Positions 14,682 through 22,808 of a stretch of 43,526 nucleotides of DNA are shown one piece after another. The translations under genes and the position numbers were made by a program. The DNA is from DAORIO01 sp964384645. GTDB taxonomy: Bacteria > Patescibacteriota > Minisyncoccia > Phycocordibacterales > UBA9973. The notes under the pieces are model-generated. The model saw nothing but the letters and a program-made list of their open reading frames with translations. It did no database searches and was not told the origin of the DNA. Location of the stretch: contig CAYLKL010000007.1 of the NCBI GenBank assembly GCA_964384645.1, positions 1 through 43,526 of the forward strand. The letters run 5' to 3'. Position 1 is the first letter of the stretch; every line of letters starts with the position of its first letter.

Positions 14682-16754
14682 ATGTTTAAACTTTCGAGTA
14701 AATGGGAGCCAGCCGGAGATCAACCAGAGGCCATAAAGGAATTGGTCAAAGGTTTGAAGGCGGGTAATCGAATGCAAACACTTCTTGGTGCCACTGGAAC
14801 TGGTAAGACTTTTACTATGGCAAATGTTATTGCTCAGTATAAAAAACCAACTCTTGTTATTGCTCATAATAAAACTTTAGCAGCTCAATTAGCATCCGAG
14901 CTCAAAGAATTCTTCCCAGAAAATAAAGTTCATTATTTTGTCTCTTACTACGATTATTATCAGCCAGAAGCATATATGCCAGTGACTGATACATATATTG
15001 AAAAAGATGCACAGATAAATAAAGAAATCGATCGTCTGCGTCACGCCTCGACCCAATCTCTTTTGACCCAAAGTGATGTGATAATAGTCGCATCAGTTTC
15101 TTGTATTTACGGTTTGGGATCTCCAAAAGAATATGAAAAAGAAAATTTTAGATTGCAGGTTGAGCAAAAAATAAATCGAGCAGATATAATATCGCGTCTT
15201 GTTGGAATCCATTTTGAAAGAACAAACGCAGATTTAACTCCTGGAACGTTTCGCGCACTTGGAAATAAAATTGAAGTTATGCCAGTTTCGGATGTTTTTG
15301 TTTATTCAATCGAAATTGCAGGTTCTCATGTGGATAGAATATTAAAAATTGATCCAATAACTTCTAAAATAATAAGTGAAGAAAAAAATATTTTTATTTT
15401 CCCCGCAAAACATTTCATTACTAATGAAAAAGAAAAAGATAGAGCTCTAAAAGATATAAAAAAAGAATTAGATGCTCAGTTGAAAAGATTTGAAAGTGAG
15501 GGAAAACTTTTGGAGGCCGAAAGAATTAAGAGACGTACTACATATGATATGGCGATGATTCGAGAAATCGGCTATTGCTCGGGTATCGAGAACTATTCAA
15601 GACATATGTCTGGCAAGAAGGCAGGCGAACCGCCAGAAACTCTTTTGTCATATTTTCCTCACAAAGAAGATGGAACGCCGGACTTTTTGACTATTGTTGA
15701 CGAGTCTCATGTCGCACTCCCACAGCTTCGCGGAATGTACGCAGGAGACGCTTCTAGAAAAAACACATTAGTAGAATTTGGTTTTAGATTGCCGAGCGCT
15801 AAAGACAATCGACCACTTCAATTTCCAGAATTTTTAGAACGTGTAGGTCAAATGATTTTTACATCAGCGACACCGTCTGATTATGAAAGAGAAAATTCTT
15901 CTAAAATAGTAGAACAAATTATCCGACCAACTGGACTTATTGATCCAGCTATTATTATCAAACCAATTACCGAAACTAAAAAGACAGGAGGTCAGGTGCA
16001 AGATTTTATCGCTGAAGCTGAAGTGGAAATTAAAAATGGCGGACGAGTATTAGCTACAACTTTGACCAAAAAGATGGCAGAAGATTTATCTGCATATCTT
16101 AAGGAAAAGAAGATAAAATCAGAGTATATTCACTCTGATGTTAAAACAATGGAAAGAATTCAGATTTTGACGGATTTTAGAAAAGGGAAGTTTGATATTT
16201 TGGTTGGAGTAAACCTTCTTCGAGAAGGGCTTGATTTGCCTGAAGTTTCTTTGATTGGAATACTTGATGCTGATAAAGAAGGATTTTTGCGAAGCGAGGT
16301 TTCTTTGATCCAGACAATTGGGCGAGCTGCTCGAAATGTAAACGGACGTGTAATCTTATATGCTGACAGAATAACAGGTTCGATGGAGCGCGCAATAGAA
16401 GAAACAACTCGACGAAGAAATATTCAACTTGCATACAATAAAGAGCATGGCATCACTCCGAAAACAATTGAAAAAAGAATTTACGACATTATGGCAGAAC
16501 TCGAATCTGATCATGACAAAGCTGTAAGAAGTGAGCTCGATACAGATATACAGATTTTGGAAAATGCACAGAGACTGGACGATAAAAGACCACTAGGAAA
16601 GAAACGGAAAAAGGATCCAATATCACAATTAATCAAGATGAAAGAAGATCAAATGAAACAAGCTGTGAAAGTCTTGGATTTCGAAACCGCAGCTATTTTG
16701 CGAGACGAATTAGTTGTCCTAAATAAAAGATTGGAAGATAAAACTAAGAAATAG
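14682..16754 (+). CDS. uvrB: Excinuclease ABC subunit B
   Basis: DNA-damage verification helicase of nucleotide excision repair, loaded by UvrA and then binding UvrC. Motifs in order: Walker A LLGATGTGKTFTMANVI, the beta-hairpin region YYDYYQPEAYMPVTDTYIEK, the UvrA-interaction domain, Walker B LTIVDESHVALPQ, FTSATPSDYE, LREGLDLPEVSLIGILDADK, QTIGRAARN, and the C-terminal UVR domain (QLIKMKEDQMKQAVKVLDFE) that contacts UvrC. 690 residues is full length. Upstream TATTGT (14670-14675) lies 6 nt from the ATG, another possible leaderless start. The 3' end overlaps the converging DoxX gene by 11 nt. Confidence 0.98.
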   Translation: MFKLSSKWEPAGDQPEAIKELVKGLKAGNRMQTLLGATGTGKTFTMANVIAQYKKPTLVIAHNKTLAAQLASELKEFFPENKVHYFVSYYDYYQPEAYMPVTDTYIEKDAQINKEIDRLRHASTQSLLTQSDVIIVASVSCIYGLGSPKEYEKENFRLQVEQKINRADIISRLVGIHFERTNADLTPGTFRALGNKIEVMPVSDVFVYSIEIAGSHVDRILKIDPITSKIISEEKNIFIFPAKHFITNEKEKDRALKDIKKELDAQLKRFESEGKLLEAERIKRRTTYDMAMIREIGYCSGIENYSRHMSGKKAGEPPETLLSYFPHKEDGTPDFLTIVDESHVALPQLRGMYAGDASRKNTLVEFGFRLPSAKDNRPLQFPEFLERVGQMIFTSATPSDYERENSSKIVEQIIRPTGLIDPAIIIKPITETKKTGGQVQDFIAEAEVEIKNGGRVLATTLTKKMAEDLSAYLKEKKIKSEYIHSDVKTMERIQILTDFRKGKFDILVGVNLLREGLDLPEVSLIGILDADKEGFLRSEVSLIQTIGRAARNVNGRVILYADRITGSMERAIEETTRRRNIQLAYNKEHGITPKTIEKRIYDIMAELESDHDKAVRSELDTDIQILENAQRLDDKRPLGKKRKKDPISQLIKMKEDQMKQAVKVLDFETAAILRDELVVLNKRLEDKTKK

Positions 16755-17718
16755 TTTTCTTTTCATCGATACTTAAAAATCCACCACCTGTAATCATTAA
16801 AATTGAAAGTGTGCCAAATAGTGTAACGTGTGAGAATACTTCTTCTTGAAGTCCAAAAAAAGTTAGGATCAATACTAAAAATGCTATTGCTGAAGTTAAT
16901 CTTGTTTTGAATCCAATTATTAAAAATACTCCAATTAAAAGTTCCACTATTCCTGCGCCAAGTACCCACATTGAAGGACTAACATGAATTAATTCTGTTA
17001 GGTTGTATTTTTGAACCACTAATTCCGACAAGTGTGGGTTTAGTAGTTTTTCGTATATTGCTAAAAATAGCATAGCAGTTCCGATACCAAGGCGAGTAAT
17101 TAAGGGTACAAATTTCTTTAGTTTTTCTATTTGTAAAATTTTAATTCCAAATACATCATCAAGCCCTGGGCGACCATTTCCAAGTATTAGTAATATAAAT
17201 AGTAGGGCGGGGAATTCTAAATTGCCTAATAGATAAAAATTTGAATTTAATCCAACTAGGAATAGCGCAATAGACACCACAATTACTGGAGTAATAAAAG
17301 CACCTAATAACAAGAAAAACCCCAAGATTAATTCAAGCCACCCTAATCCAAAATCATTTGCCATTACAGGTGAAATTAAAACACCCGCAGTGCTTGCGCC
17401 CATTAAAGCAATACCAAGACAAATTCTGGCAATCCAAGGGATTAAATCTTTGTAACTATTAAGCTTGCCCTTGGCTTTTGTGATTATTTTATGTGTAAAT
17501 TCTATTTTATGAACTAAATAGTATAAGAGGAAAAAAGAAATTAGTATTACTATTGTTAGTTTAATATTCCCAGAATCAAACATCGCTTGCTTTAAAAAAG
17601 TAGGGTCCGAACCTTTTGCTATATCAAATTTTTCTTTTTCAATAACATAGCCAACGTGCGCTAAGCTATTTTTGATCGGTATTAAAAAATAAAATAGTGA
17701 AAAAATAATATATTTCAT
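16744..17718 (-). CDS. DoxX-like multi-pass membrane protein
   Basis: 324 residues with an N-terminal signal or membrane segment (IIFSLFYFLIPIKNSLAHVG) and about eight further membrane helices arranged as two similar DoxX-like four-helix units. The first runs from IARICLGIALMGASTAGVL; the second runs from ITRLGIGTAMLFLAIYEKLL to LFGTLSILMITGGGFL. The pattern of an R-x-x-x-G start, an E in WLELILGFFLLLGAF and GIVELLIGVFLIIGF is typical of DoxX/DoxD. In other bacteria these take part in respiratory or redox membrane complexes, but the substrate here is unknown. A TATAAT on the minus strand (17730-17725) is 6 nt from the ATG. It overlaps uvrB tail to tail and is divergent from uvrA. Confidence 0.8.
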   Translation of the reverse strand: MKYIIFSLFYFLIPIKNSLAHVGYVIEKEKFDIAKGSDPTFLKQAMFDSGNIKLTIVILISFFLLYYLVHKIEFTHKIITKAKGKLNSYKDLIPWIARICLGIALMGASTAGVLISPVMANDFGLGWLELILGFFLLLGAFITPVIVVSIALFLVGLNSNFYLLGNLEFPALLFILLILGNGRPGLDDVFGIKILQIEKLKKFVPLITRLGIGTAMLFLAIYEKLLNPHLSELVVQKYNLTELIHVSPSMWVLGAGIVELLIGVFLIIGFKTRLTSAIAFLVLILTFFGLQEEVFSHVTLFGTLSILMITGGGFLSIDEKKTIS

Positions 17719-17724
17719 ACATCT

Positions 17725-17752
17725 ATTATACTCATTTTTTCTGTGGTATAAT
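17725..17752. promoter_or_regulatory. Divergent -10 boxes for DoxX gene (-) and uvrA (+)
   Basis: Minus strand TATAAT at 17730-17725, 6 nt from the DoxX ATG (17718). Plus strand TATAAT at 17747-17752, leaving a leader of about 50 nt before uvrA. The two promoter regions overlap. No strong -35 is seen for either. Confidence 0.6.
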
Positions 17753-17808
17753 CCACTTACAAGTTAATACATATACCCTTAGAGTAATCCGAGGGCTAAT
17801 TTTGATAT

Positions 17809-20439
17809 ATGGCAAACAAAGAAGACAAAAGAGGGCAAGATAAGATAATCATCAAAGGGGCTCGAACTCACAATTTGAAGAATATCGACGTCGAAATGCC
17901 GAGAAATAAAATGGTAGCAATAACTGGCCTTTCTGGGTCGGGTAAATCTTCGCTTGCTTTTGATACTATTTTTGCCGAAGGCCAGCGTCGCTACGTTGAG
18001 TCTCTTTCTTCGTACGCAAGACAATTTCTAAAGCAAATGCAAAAACCAGAAGTCGATGAAATCACTGGTCTTTCACCGGCAATTTCAATTGATCAAAAAT
18101 CTCGTTCAAACAACCCACGTTCTACAGTTGCAACTATTACTGAAATGTATGACTATCTTCGAGTTTTGTATGCACGTGTTGGGCGACCACATTGTCTTAT
18201 TTGCGGAAAGGAAATAAAAAAACTTTCAAACGAAGAAATAAATAGATTTATTTTGGATAAAGTAAAATCTGAAATAGGAAAGAAAAAGAAAAAAATAATG
18301 GGTGTTGAATATGACGATAGATTGATTCAAATATTTGCCCCAATGGTTCGCGGGAGAAAAGGGGAATATTACCAAATGCTTTACGATATGCTTGGTAAGG
18401 GTTTTGTTCGAGCACGTGTCGATGGAAAAATGGTTTCGCTTCGTGATCGTATAGATCTTGCAAAGCAGAAAAAACACGACATTGATATTTTGGTGGACGA
18501 AATTGCATATCATGAATTTAAGGACAATCAAAAAGATTCTGAAATGCGTCTTTACGAAGCTGTTGAGCGATCGATTTTAGAATCAGACGGACTTGTTAGA
18601 GTTTCTTTTCCGACAGAACAAAATGAAGGAGAAAAAGAAGCTTTTGAAGAGTTTTTAATGAGTGCAAAATTTGCTTGTCCTGATGATGGTTTTTCTTTTC
18701 CAGAAATCGAACCAAGACTTTTTTCTTTCAATTCTCCATACGGAGCTTGTGATGCGTGTAATGGTCTCGGAACAAAATATTTTCTAGGGGACGATCCTTG
18801 TGACAAATGTAAGGGCGCACGTCTTCGAGCAGAAGCTTTGAATGTATTTCTTGGTTCAAATACAAATCGAAAAAATATCATCGAGCTTGTCTCTATGTCT
18901 GTAAAAGATGCGGTGGAATTTTTGGGTGTTGTAAAACTAACTGCAAAAGAAAGAGAAATTGCAAAAGCAGTAATAAAAGAAATTGAAGACAGGCTAACTT
19001 TCCTTTTTGATGTTGGTCTTGAATATTTAGCGCTCGATAGACGTGCAAATACTCTTTCAGGTGGAGAAGCGCAAAGAATTAGATTGGCGTCCCAGCTTGG
19101 ATCACGCCTTGTTGGAGCGATGTACGTGCTAGATGAACCAACAATCGGACTTCATCAAAGAGACAATGAAAGACTTATAAAAACCCTTGAAGATCTTCGT
19201 GATCTTGGGAATACGATTATTGTAGTTGAGCACGATGAAGACACAATGTATGCGTCGGACTATCTTATTGATATCGGCCCGGGTGCTGGAGTTCATGGTG
19301 GAAATGTTGTTGTTTCGGGTTGGCTTGCTGATTTGCTTTCTGCAAAGAAAAATACAAGTGGCTCTAGAACTCTTTCGTATCTTCGAGAAGAAACAAGAAT
19401 CCCTGTTCCAGTTGAAAGAAGAACGAGCGACAAGGGGACAATCAGAATTGTTGGAGCAAATATTTTTAATATAAAAAATCAAAATATCGATATTCCCCTT
19501 GGAAAATTGGTTTCGATTTCTGGTGTATCGGGATCAGGAAAAAGTACTTTTCTGTATGAGGTTTTGCATAAAAATTTACAAGCTCGTCTTGAAAGAAAAT
19601 ATCGCACTAACGATGTGTTCAACTGCGCATCATTTACTGGAACTGAATATTTAGTTCGAACTATTTTGATAGACCAATCTCCAATCGGAAGAACGCCACG
19701 TTCGAACATCGCAACTTATACCGGAACCTTCAACCATGTTCGAGATATTTTTGCTGAAACAGAAGAGGCACGAACTAGAGGTTGGAAAGCAAATCGTTTT
19801 TCTTTTAACGTAAAAGGTGGAAGATGTGAAGCTTGTGAAGGAAACGGACAGATTGCTGTTGAGATGCACTTTCTTCCAACGGTTTATGTAACATGTGATG
19901 TTTGTAATGGAAAAAGATTTGATAAAGATACTTTATCTGTAAAATTCAAAAAGAAAAATATTTATGAAGTTTTGGAAATGACAGTTGAGGAAGCGGCTGT
20001 TTTCTTTGAAGATATTCCAGCGATTCACGATAGGTTAAAAACTTTGATGGATGTGGGTCTAACGTATGTAAAACTTGGGCAAAGCGCAACAACCCTATCA
20101 GGTGGAGAAGCTCAGAGAGTAAAAATTTCAAGTGAGCTTTATCGACCATTTTTGGAGCGAAGTATTTATCTTCTCGATGAGCCGACTGTTGGACTTCATT
20201 ATGATGATGTTCAAAATTTGATAAATGTTTTGAATCGTCTTGTGGCAAAAGGAAACACTGTTGTAGTTATCGAACACAATATGGACGTTTTGAAATGCTC
20301 TGATTACATAATAGATTTTGGTCCAGAAGGTGGAGTTGGTGGTGGAAAAATAATTGCCAAAGGATCTCCCGAAGATGTGGCAAATAATGCTAAAAGTTAC
20401 ACCGGGCAATATCTTAAAAAGATTTTGAAGAAGAAATAA
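17809..20439 (+). CDS. uvrA: Excinuclease ABC subunit A
   Basis: ABC-type ATPase that recognises distorted DNA and loads UvrB. Two ATP-binding units are present. The first has Walker A ITGLSGSGKSSLAFDTIFAE, an insertion with the zinc module CDACNGLG...CDKCKGAR, the signature LSGGEAQRIRLASQLG and Walker B MYVLDEPTIGLHQRD. The second has Walker A ISGVSGSGKSTFLYEVL, the zinc module CEACEGNG...CDVCNGKR, signature LSGGEAQRVKISSEL and YLLDEPTVGLHYDD. 876 residues, slightly shorter than the usual 940. uvrB and uvrC lie within 5 kb on the same strand but in separate transcription units. It is followed by a strong bidirectional terminator. Confidence 0.98.
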   Translation: MANKEDKRGQDKIIIKGARTHNLKNIDVEMPRNKMVAITGLSGSGKSSLAFDTIFAEGQRRYVESLSSYARQFLKQMQKPEVDEITGLSPAISIDQKSRSNNPRSTVATITEMYDYLRVLYARVGRPHCLICGKEIKKLSNEEINRFILDKVKSEIGKKKKKIMGVEYDDRLIQIFAPMVRGRKGEYYQMLYDMLGKGFVRARVDGKMVSLRDRIDLAKQKKHDIDILVDEIAYHEFKDNQKDSEMRLYEAVERSILESDGLVRVSFPTEQNEGEKEAFEEFLMSAKFACPDDGFSFPEIEPRLFSFNSPYGACDACNGLGTKYFLGDDPCDKCKGARLRAEALNVFLGSNTNRKNIIELVSMSVKDAVEFLGVVKLTAKEREIAKAVIKEIEDRLTFLFDVGLEYLALDRRANTLSGGEAQRIRLASQLGSRLVGAMYVLDEPTIGLHQRDNERLIKTLEDLRDLGNTIIVVEHDEDTMYASDYLIDIGPGAGVHGGNVVVSGWLADLLSAKKNTSGSRTLSYLREETRIPVPVERRTSDKGTIRIVGANIFNIKNQNIDIPLGKLVSISGVSGSGKSTFLYEVLHKNLQARLERKYRTNDVFNCASFTGTEYLVRTILIDQSPIGRTPRSNIATYTGTFNHVRDIFAETEEARTRGWKANRFSFNVKGGRCEACEGNGQIAVEMHFLPTVYVTCDVCNGKRFDKDTLSVKFKKKNIYEVLEMTVEEAAVFFEDIPAIHDRLKTLMDVGLTYVKLGQSATTLSGGEAQRVKISSELYRPFLERSIYLLDEPTVGLHYDDVQNLINVLNRLVAKGNTVVVIEHNMDVLKCSDYIIDFGPEGGVGGGKIIAKGSPEDVANNAKSYTGQYLKKILKKK

Positions 20440-20443
20440 AAAA

Positions 20444-20467
20444 AAGAAAGCTTCTGCTTTCCTTTTT
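20444..20467 (+). terminator. Bidirectional terminator after uvrA
   Basis: GAAAGC (20446-20451), loop TTCT, GCTTTC (20456-20461), with A and T runs on either side. Serves uvrA and the converging orphan gene. Confidence 0.8.
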
Positions 20468-20468
20468 A

Positions 20469-20996
20469 TTAAGACTCTTCCATTATTTTTTTGAATAATT
20501 GTGTCCATGTGACCATTTTTTTAATCAATAAATCAAATTCCACCTGAGTTATTTCTTGATCATTCAAAAATAATTCTTGGGCAGATATGATGTCTAAATT
20601 TATACTCTTTAAAGTAATTACTTTTTCAAAGTTAAATTGCGAATCCCTAACTGACACATTGTAAGTAGAATTATTCTCTTCCTGAGTTTGTTTTTTATCT
20701 AATAAAATATAGTAATCAATTAAAGAGTTCATATCTACTACTACATTCTTGTATTCCCTGATACACTTTTTGATAATCTGCGAAGAAGGGGAAGTTCCTA
20801 TACACTTATTATAATTAGCTCCAAGGTTATTTAGGCTTTTAATAATATTTTGCCCGCAATCTTCTTTTGCCATGGCAATTTCCAAAACAGAATTAAATTT
20901 AACTGTGTCATTTGGGTTATTTTCGATTTTCTGTATTTGAGCATTTAAAATGACGGGAAATAATGCAATAAGACCACTTAGGAAGATTTTTTTCAT
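20469..20996 (-). CDS. Hypothetical secreted protein
   Basis: 175 residues with a clear signal peptide (MKKIFLSGLIALFPVILNA, cleavage after Ala19). The mature part is mostly helical and acidic, with three Cys (EDCGQN, NKCIG, KKCIREY) that could form disulfides outside the cell. No family recognised. Transcription starts from a TTGACA-17-TAAAGT promoter in a 45-nt block that is repeated almost perfectly upstream of the next orphan gene (21266-21535). The 23-nt leader is A-rich and lacks Shine-Dalgarno. The gene sits between uvrA and uvrC with codon use similar to the rest. It may be a surface or secreted accessory protein. Confidence 0.7.
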   Translation of the reverse strand: MKKIFLSGLIALFPVILNAQIQKIENNPNDTVKFNSVLEIAMAKEDCGQNIIKSLNNLGANYNKCIGTSPSSQIIKKCIREYKNVVVDMNSLIDYYILLDKKQTQEENNSTYNVSVRDSQFNFEKVITLKSINLDIISAQELFLNDQEITQVEFDLLIKKMVTWTQLFKKIMEES

Positions 20997-21005
20997 TTTT
21001 ATAAG

Positions 21006-21050
21006 GTTTTAGTTTTGCTCACTTTACACTTCTAATATATATTTGTCAAA
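21006..21050. repeat. Duplicated 45-nt promoter block, copy A
   Basis: 44 of 45 positions match 21544-21588. On the minus strand it holds TTGACA (21049-21044), 17-nt spacer, TAAAGT (21026-21021) for the secreted orphan gene. On the plus strand it holds TTGCTC (21015-21020), 17-nt spacer, TATATT (21038-21043), which would fire into the structured repeat at 21060. It thus looks like a face-to-face overlapping promoter pair. Confidence 0.8.
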
Positions 21051-21059
21051 TTTTAAATT

Positions 21060-21230
21060 GTTACTTTTTAACCGCCAAAAAGTAACCAAAAATGCTCTCG
21101 CCAGGATAAAGTTTTATTATGAAAACGAAATTCGTCCTCCCAAAAAATTTAAACTCCACTTCGACAAGCTCAGTGTCAAACAGAAAATTTTTAGTCTTCG
21201 GACTCATTGGTTTTCATATATAAAATTTTA
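21060..21230 (-). repeat. Two-part structured repeat, copy 2
   Basis: The 43-nt box (21060-21102) is the reverse complement of 8945-8987 with two mismatches, both compatible with its hairpin. Beside it lies a long inverted repeat whose arms (about 21107-21126 and 21210-21230, containing TATGAAAAC / GTTTTCATA) differ in sequence from copy 1 but sit at the same side of the box. Read in the same orientation as copy 1, the apical part keeps CTGTTTGA and GAGTCCGA elements and an A-run/T-run inner stem. The open frame across it (21043-21336) is judged non-coding. Confidence 0.65.
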
Positions 21231-21245
21231 TAAGGCGAAAATAAA

Positions 21246-21268
21246 AAAACCGGCGGTTAGGCCGGTTA
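21246..21268 (-). terminator. Terminator of orphan gene 21266-21535
   Basis: Minus strand AACCGGC, loop CTAACC, GCCGGTT followed by TTTTTTATTTT. The stem begins inside the stop codon of the gene. Confidence 0.85.
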
Positions 21269-21535
21269 AAGTTCCAAAATATTTTTTTCGGCATAGTCAA
21301 TTAATTTTTCAATTTTTGATAAGTGGCAAAATTTAAAAGAATCATTTTGAAAATCACCCACCTCTAATTTAGAACAAGTGCAGTTGTGAAGATGTCCCAC
21401 TAAAAACTCAGCCCTTTCAGACAGGCTGGCTTTACCAGGGGTATGAATATTATTGCTAATGATTAAACTCTTCAATTCCGATATTATTCTGTTGATAACA
21501 TTAAAAGAGTATCCATTGAATATTTCTGTTTCCAT
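21266..21535 (-). CDS. Hypothetical small protein with Cys/His cluster
   Basis: 89 residues, no signal peptide. Mostly helical; the middle contains GHLHNCTCSKLE and a later FKFCHLS, giving Cys and His residues (CxC, CH) that might bind a metal. No family recognised. It is monocistronic, with the second copy of the 45-nt promoter block (TTGACA-17-TAAAGT) and the leader ending AACTTAACAAA before the ATG. The terminator overlaps the stop codon. The gene is back to back with uvrC, whose promoter overlaps its own in the same block. Confidence 0.6.
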   Translation of the reverse strand: METEIFNGYSFNVINRIISELKSLIISNNIHTPGKASLSERAEFLVGHLHNCTCSKLEVGDFQNDSFKFCHLSKIEKLIDYAEKNILEL

Positions 21536-21543
21536 TTTGTTAA

Positions 21544-21588
21544 GTTTTAGTTTTGCTCACTTTACACTTCTAATATATACTTGTCAAA
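21544..21588. promoter_or_regulatory. Duplicated 45-nt promoter block, copy B (bidirectional)
   Basis: Minus strand: TTGACA 21587-21582, 17 nt, TAAAGT 21564-21559, driving the small orphan gene. Plus strand: TTGCTC 21553-21558, 17 nt, TATACT 21576-21581, with the uvrC ATG 8 nt downstream. The two promoters occupy the same 35 bp, so polymerase on one should exclude the other. Confidence 0.75.
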
Positions 21589-21589
21589 C

Positions 21590-22801
21590 ATGAAGATTTC
21601 TGACTTGAAAAAGTTTAAGTTACCTGATTTATCAGGCGTTTATTTCTTTAAAAAAGGAGGGGATTTGTTGTACGTCGGGAAGGCTACTTCTTTAAAAGAT
21701 CGAGTTAAAAGCTATTTTTCGAAAGATCTAATAAACACTCGAGGGCCACTAATACTTGATATGGTTTTCAAGGCTGACAAAGTAGATTTTATAGAAACTC
21801 AAAACGCACTCGAGGCATTGGTACTCGAGGCGGCACTTATAAAAAAACATCAGCCATACTACAACACTAAAGAAAAAGACAATAAGAGTTTTAATTATGT
21901 TTGTATTACAGATCAAGAAATACCGCTTGTAGTAATTGAGCGTGGGAAAAATATTGATTTTAAAAATCTGAGCACTAAAGACTATAAAATAAAGAATCTG
22001 TTCGGCCCTTTCCCAAATGGAAACCAACTCCGTGACGCGCTAAAGATTCTTCGGCGTATTTTTCCATTCATAGACAAGTCATCAATTCAAAAAGATAAAA
22101 GTGTTTTTTATCGACAAATCGGACTTAGTCCAGATATAGAAGATGAAAATGCTATAAAAAAATACAAGAAAAATATAAAAAATCTGGAAATGTTTTTGAG
22201 CGGATCATTTGGTGATGTGCGAAAAAATCTAGAAAAAGAAATGTTTGATTTTGCAGAGTCTTTAAAATTTGAAGAAGCAAATACTATAAAGAAAAAACTT
22301 TTCGCCCTTGATCATATAGAAGACGTGGCTCTAATAAAAAGAGAGAATATAAACAAAACAAATGAAAGAATTGAAGGTTATGATATTGCTCATATTTCGG
22401 GAAAAAATATTGTAGGAGTGATGACTGTTGTAACAGGGGGTGAGCCTGAAAAAAATGAATATCGAAAATTTAAAATTCAAACTGTAAAAAGCAGTAATGA
22501 CACTGAGTCTTTAAAAGAAGTTCTTCGCCGAAGACTAAAACACCCCGAATGGCAATATCCTAAAGTTATTGTCGCCGATGGTGGAATCGCCCAAAAAAGA
22601 GCACTTGAGTCTGTTATAAAAGAAAACAATTTAGAAATACCCGTCGTTTCTGTTGTAAAAGATAATCGCCATAAGCCTAGAGCTATATTGGGTAGTAAAA
22701 AAATAGTAGATAAATATAAATTAAGTATTCTTTTAGTCAACCAAGAATCTCACAGATTTGCAGTAAATTTTCATAGAAAACTCCGTTCTAAATTGGTATA
22801 A
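21590..22801 (+). CDS. uvrC: Excinuclease ABC subunit C, C-terminally short
   Basis: Makes both incisions in nucleotide excision repair. 403 residues from the ATG at 21590 (an in-frame TTG at 21581 lies in the -10 box and is rejected). Domains: GIY-YIG nuclease (SGVYFFKKGGDLLYVGKATS, then VDFIETQNALEALVLEAALIKKHQPYYN), a UVR motif (LEKEMFDFAESLKFEEANTI) for UvrB contact, and the RNase H-like nuclease (GYDIAHISGKNIVGVMTVVT, VIVADGGIAQKRAL, NQESHRFAVNFHRKLR). Ordinary UvrC is about 600 residues; the C-terminal (HhH)2 DNA-binding part is missing here. The cysteine-rich region between nuclease and UVR is also absent. The predicted mRNA is leaderless. Reduced UvrC proteins are plausible in small genomes. 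Confidence 0.92.
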   Translation: MKISDLKKFKLPDLSGVYFFKKGGDLLYVGKATSLKDRVKSYFSKDLINTRGPLILDMVFKADKVDFIETQNALEALVLEAALIKKHQPYYNTKEKDNKSFNYVCITDQEIPLVVIERGKNIDFKNLSTKDYKIKNLFGPFPNGNQLRDALKILRRIFPFIDKSSIQKDKSVFYRQIGLSPDIEDENAIKKYKKNIKNLEMFLSGSFGDVRKNLEKEMFDFAESLKFEEANTIKKKLFALDHIEDVALIKRENINKTNERIEGYDIAHISGKNIVGVMTVVTGGEPEKNEYRKFKIQTVKSSNDTESLKEVLRRRLKHPEWQYPKVIVADGGIAQKRALESVIKENNLEIPVVSVVKDNRHKPRAILGSKKIVDKYKLSILLVNQESHRFAVNFHRKLRSKLV

Positions 22802-22802
22802 T
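22797..22802 (+). promoter_or_regulatory. -10 box of the Ddl-like gene
   Basis: TATAAT overlapping the uvrC stop codon; the ATG at 22809 is 6 nt downstream. No clear -35. Suggests a leaderless transcript starting at the AUG. Confidence 0.55.
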
Positions 22803-22808
22803 GTTTCC

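Noticed and set aside
21043..21336. 97-codon open frame on the plus strand starting at TTG
   Set aside because: It starts in the duplicated promoter block, runs across the structured repeat and its inverted arms, and overlaps the start of an orphan gene's terminator. It is basic, low-complexity and has no recognisable domain; the DNA is better explained as the repeat.
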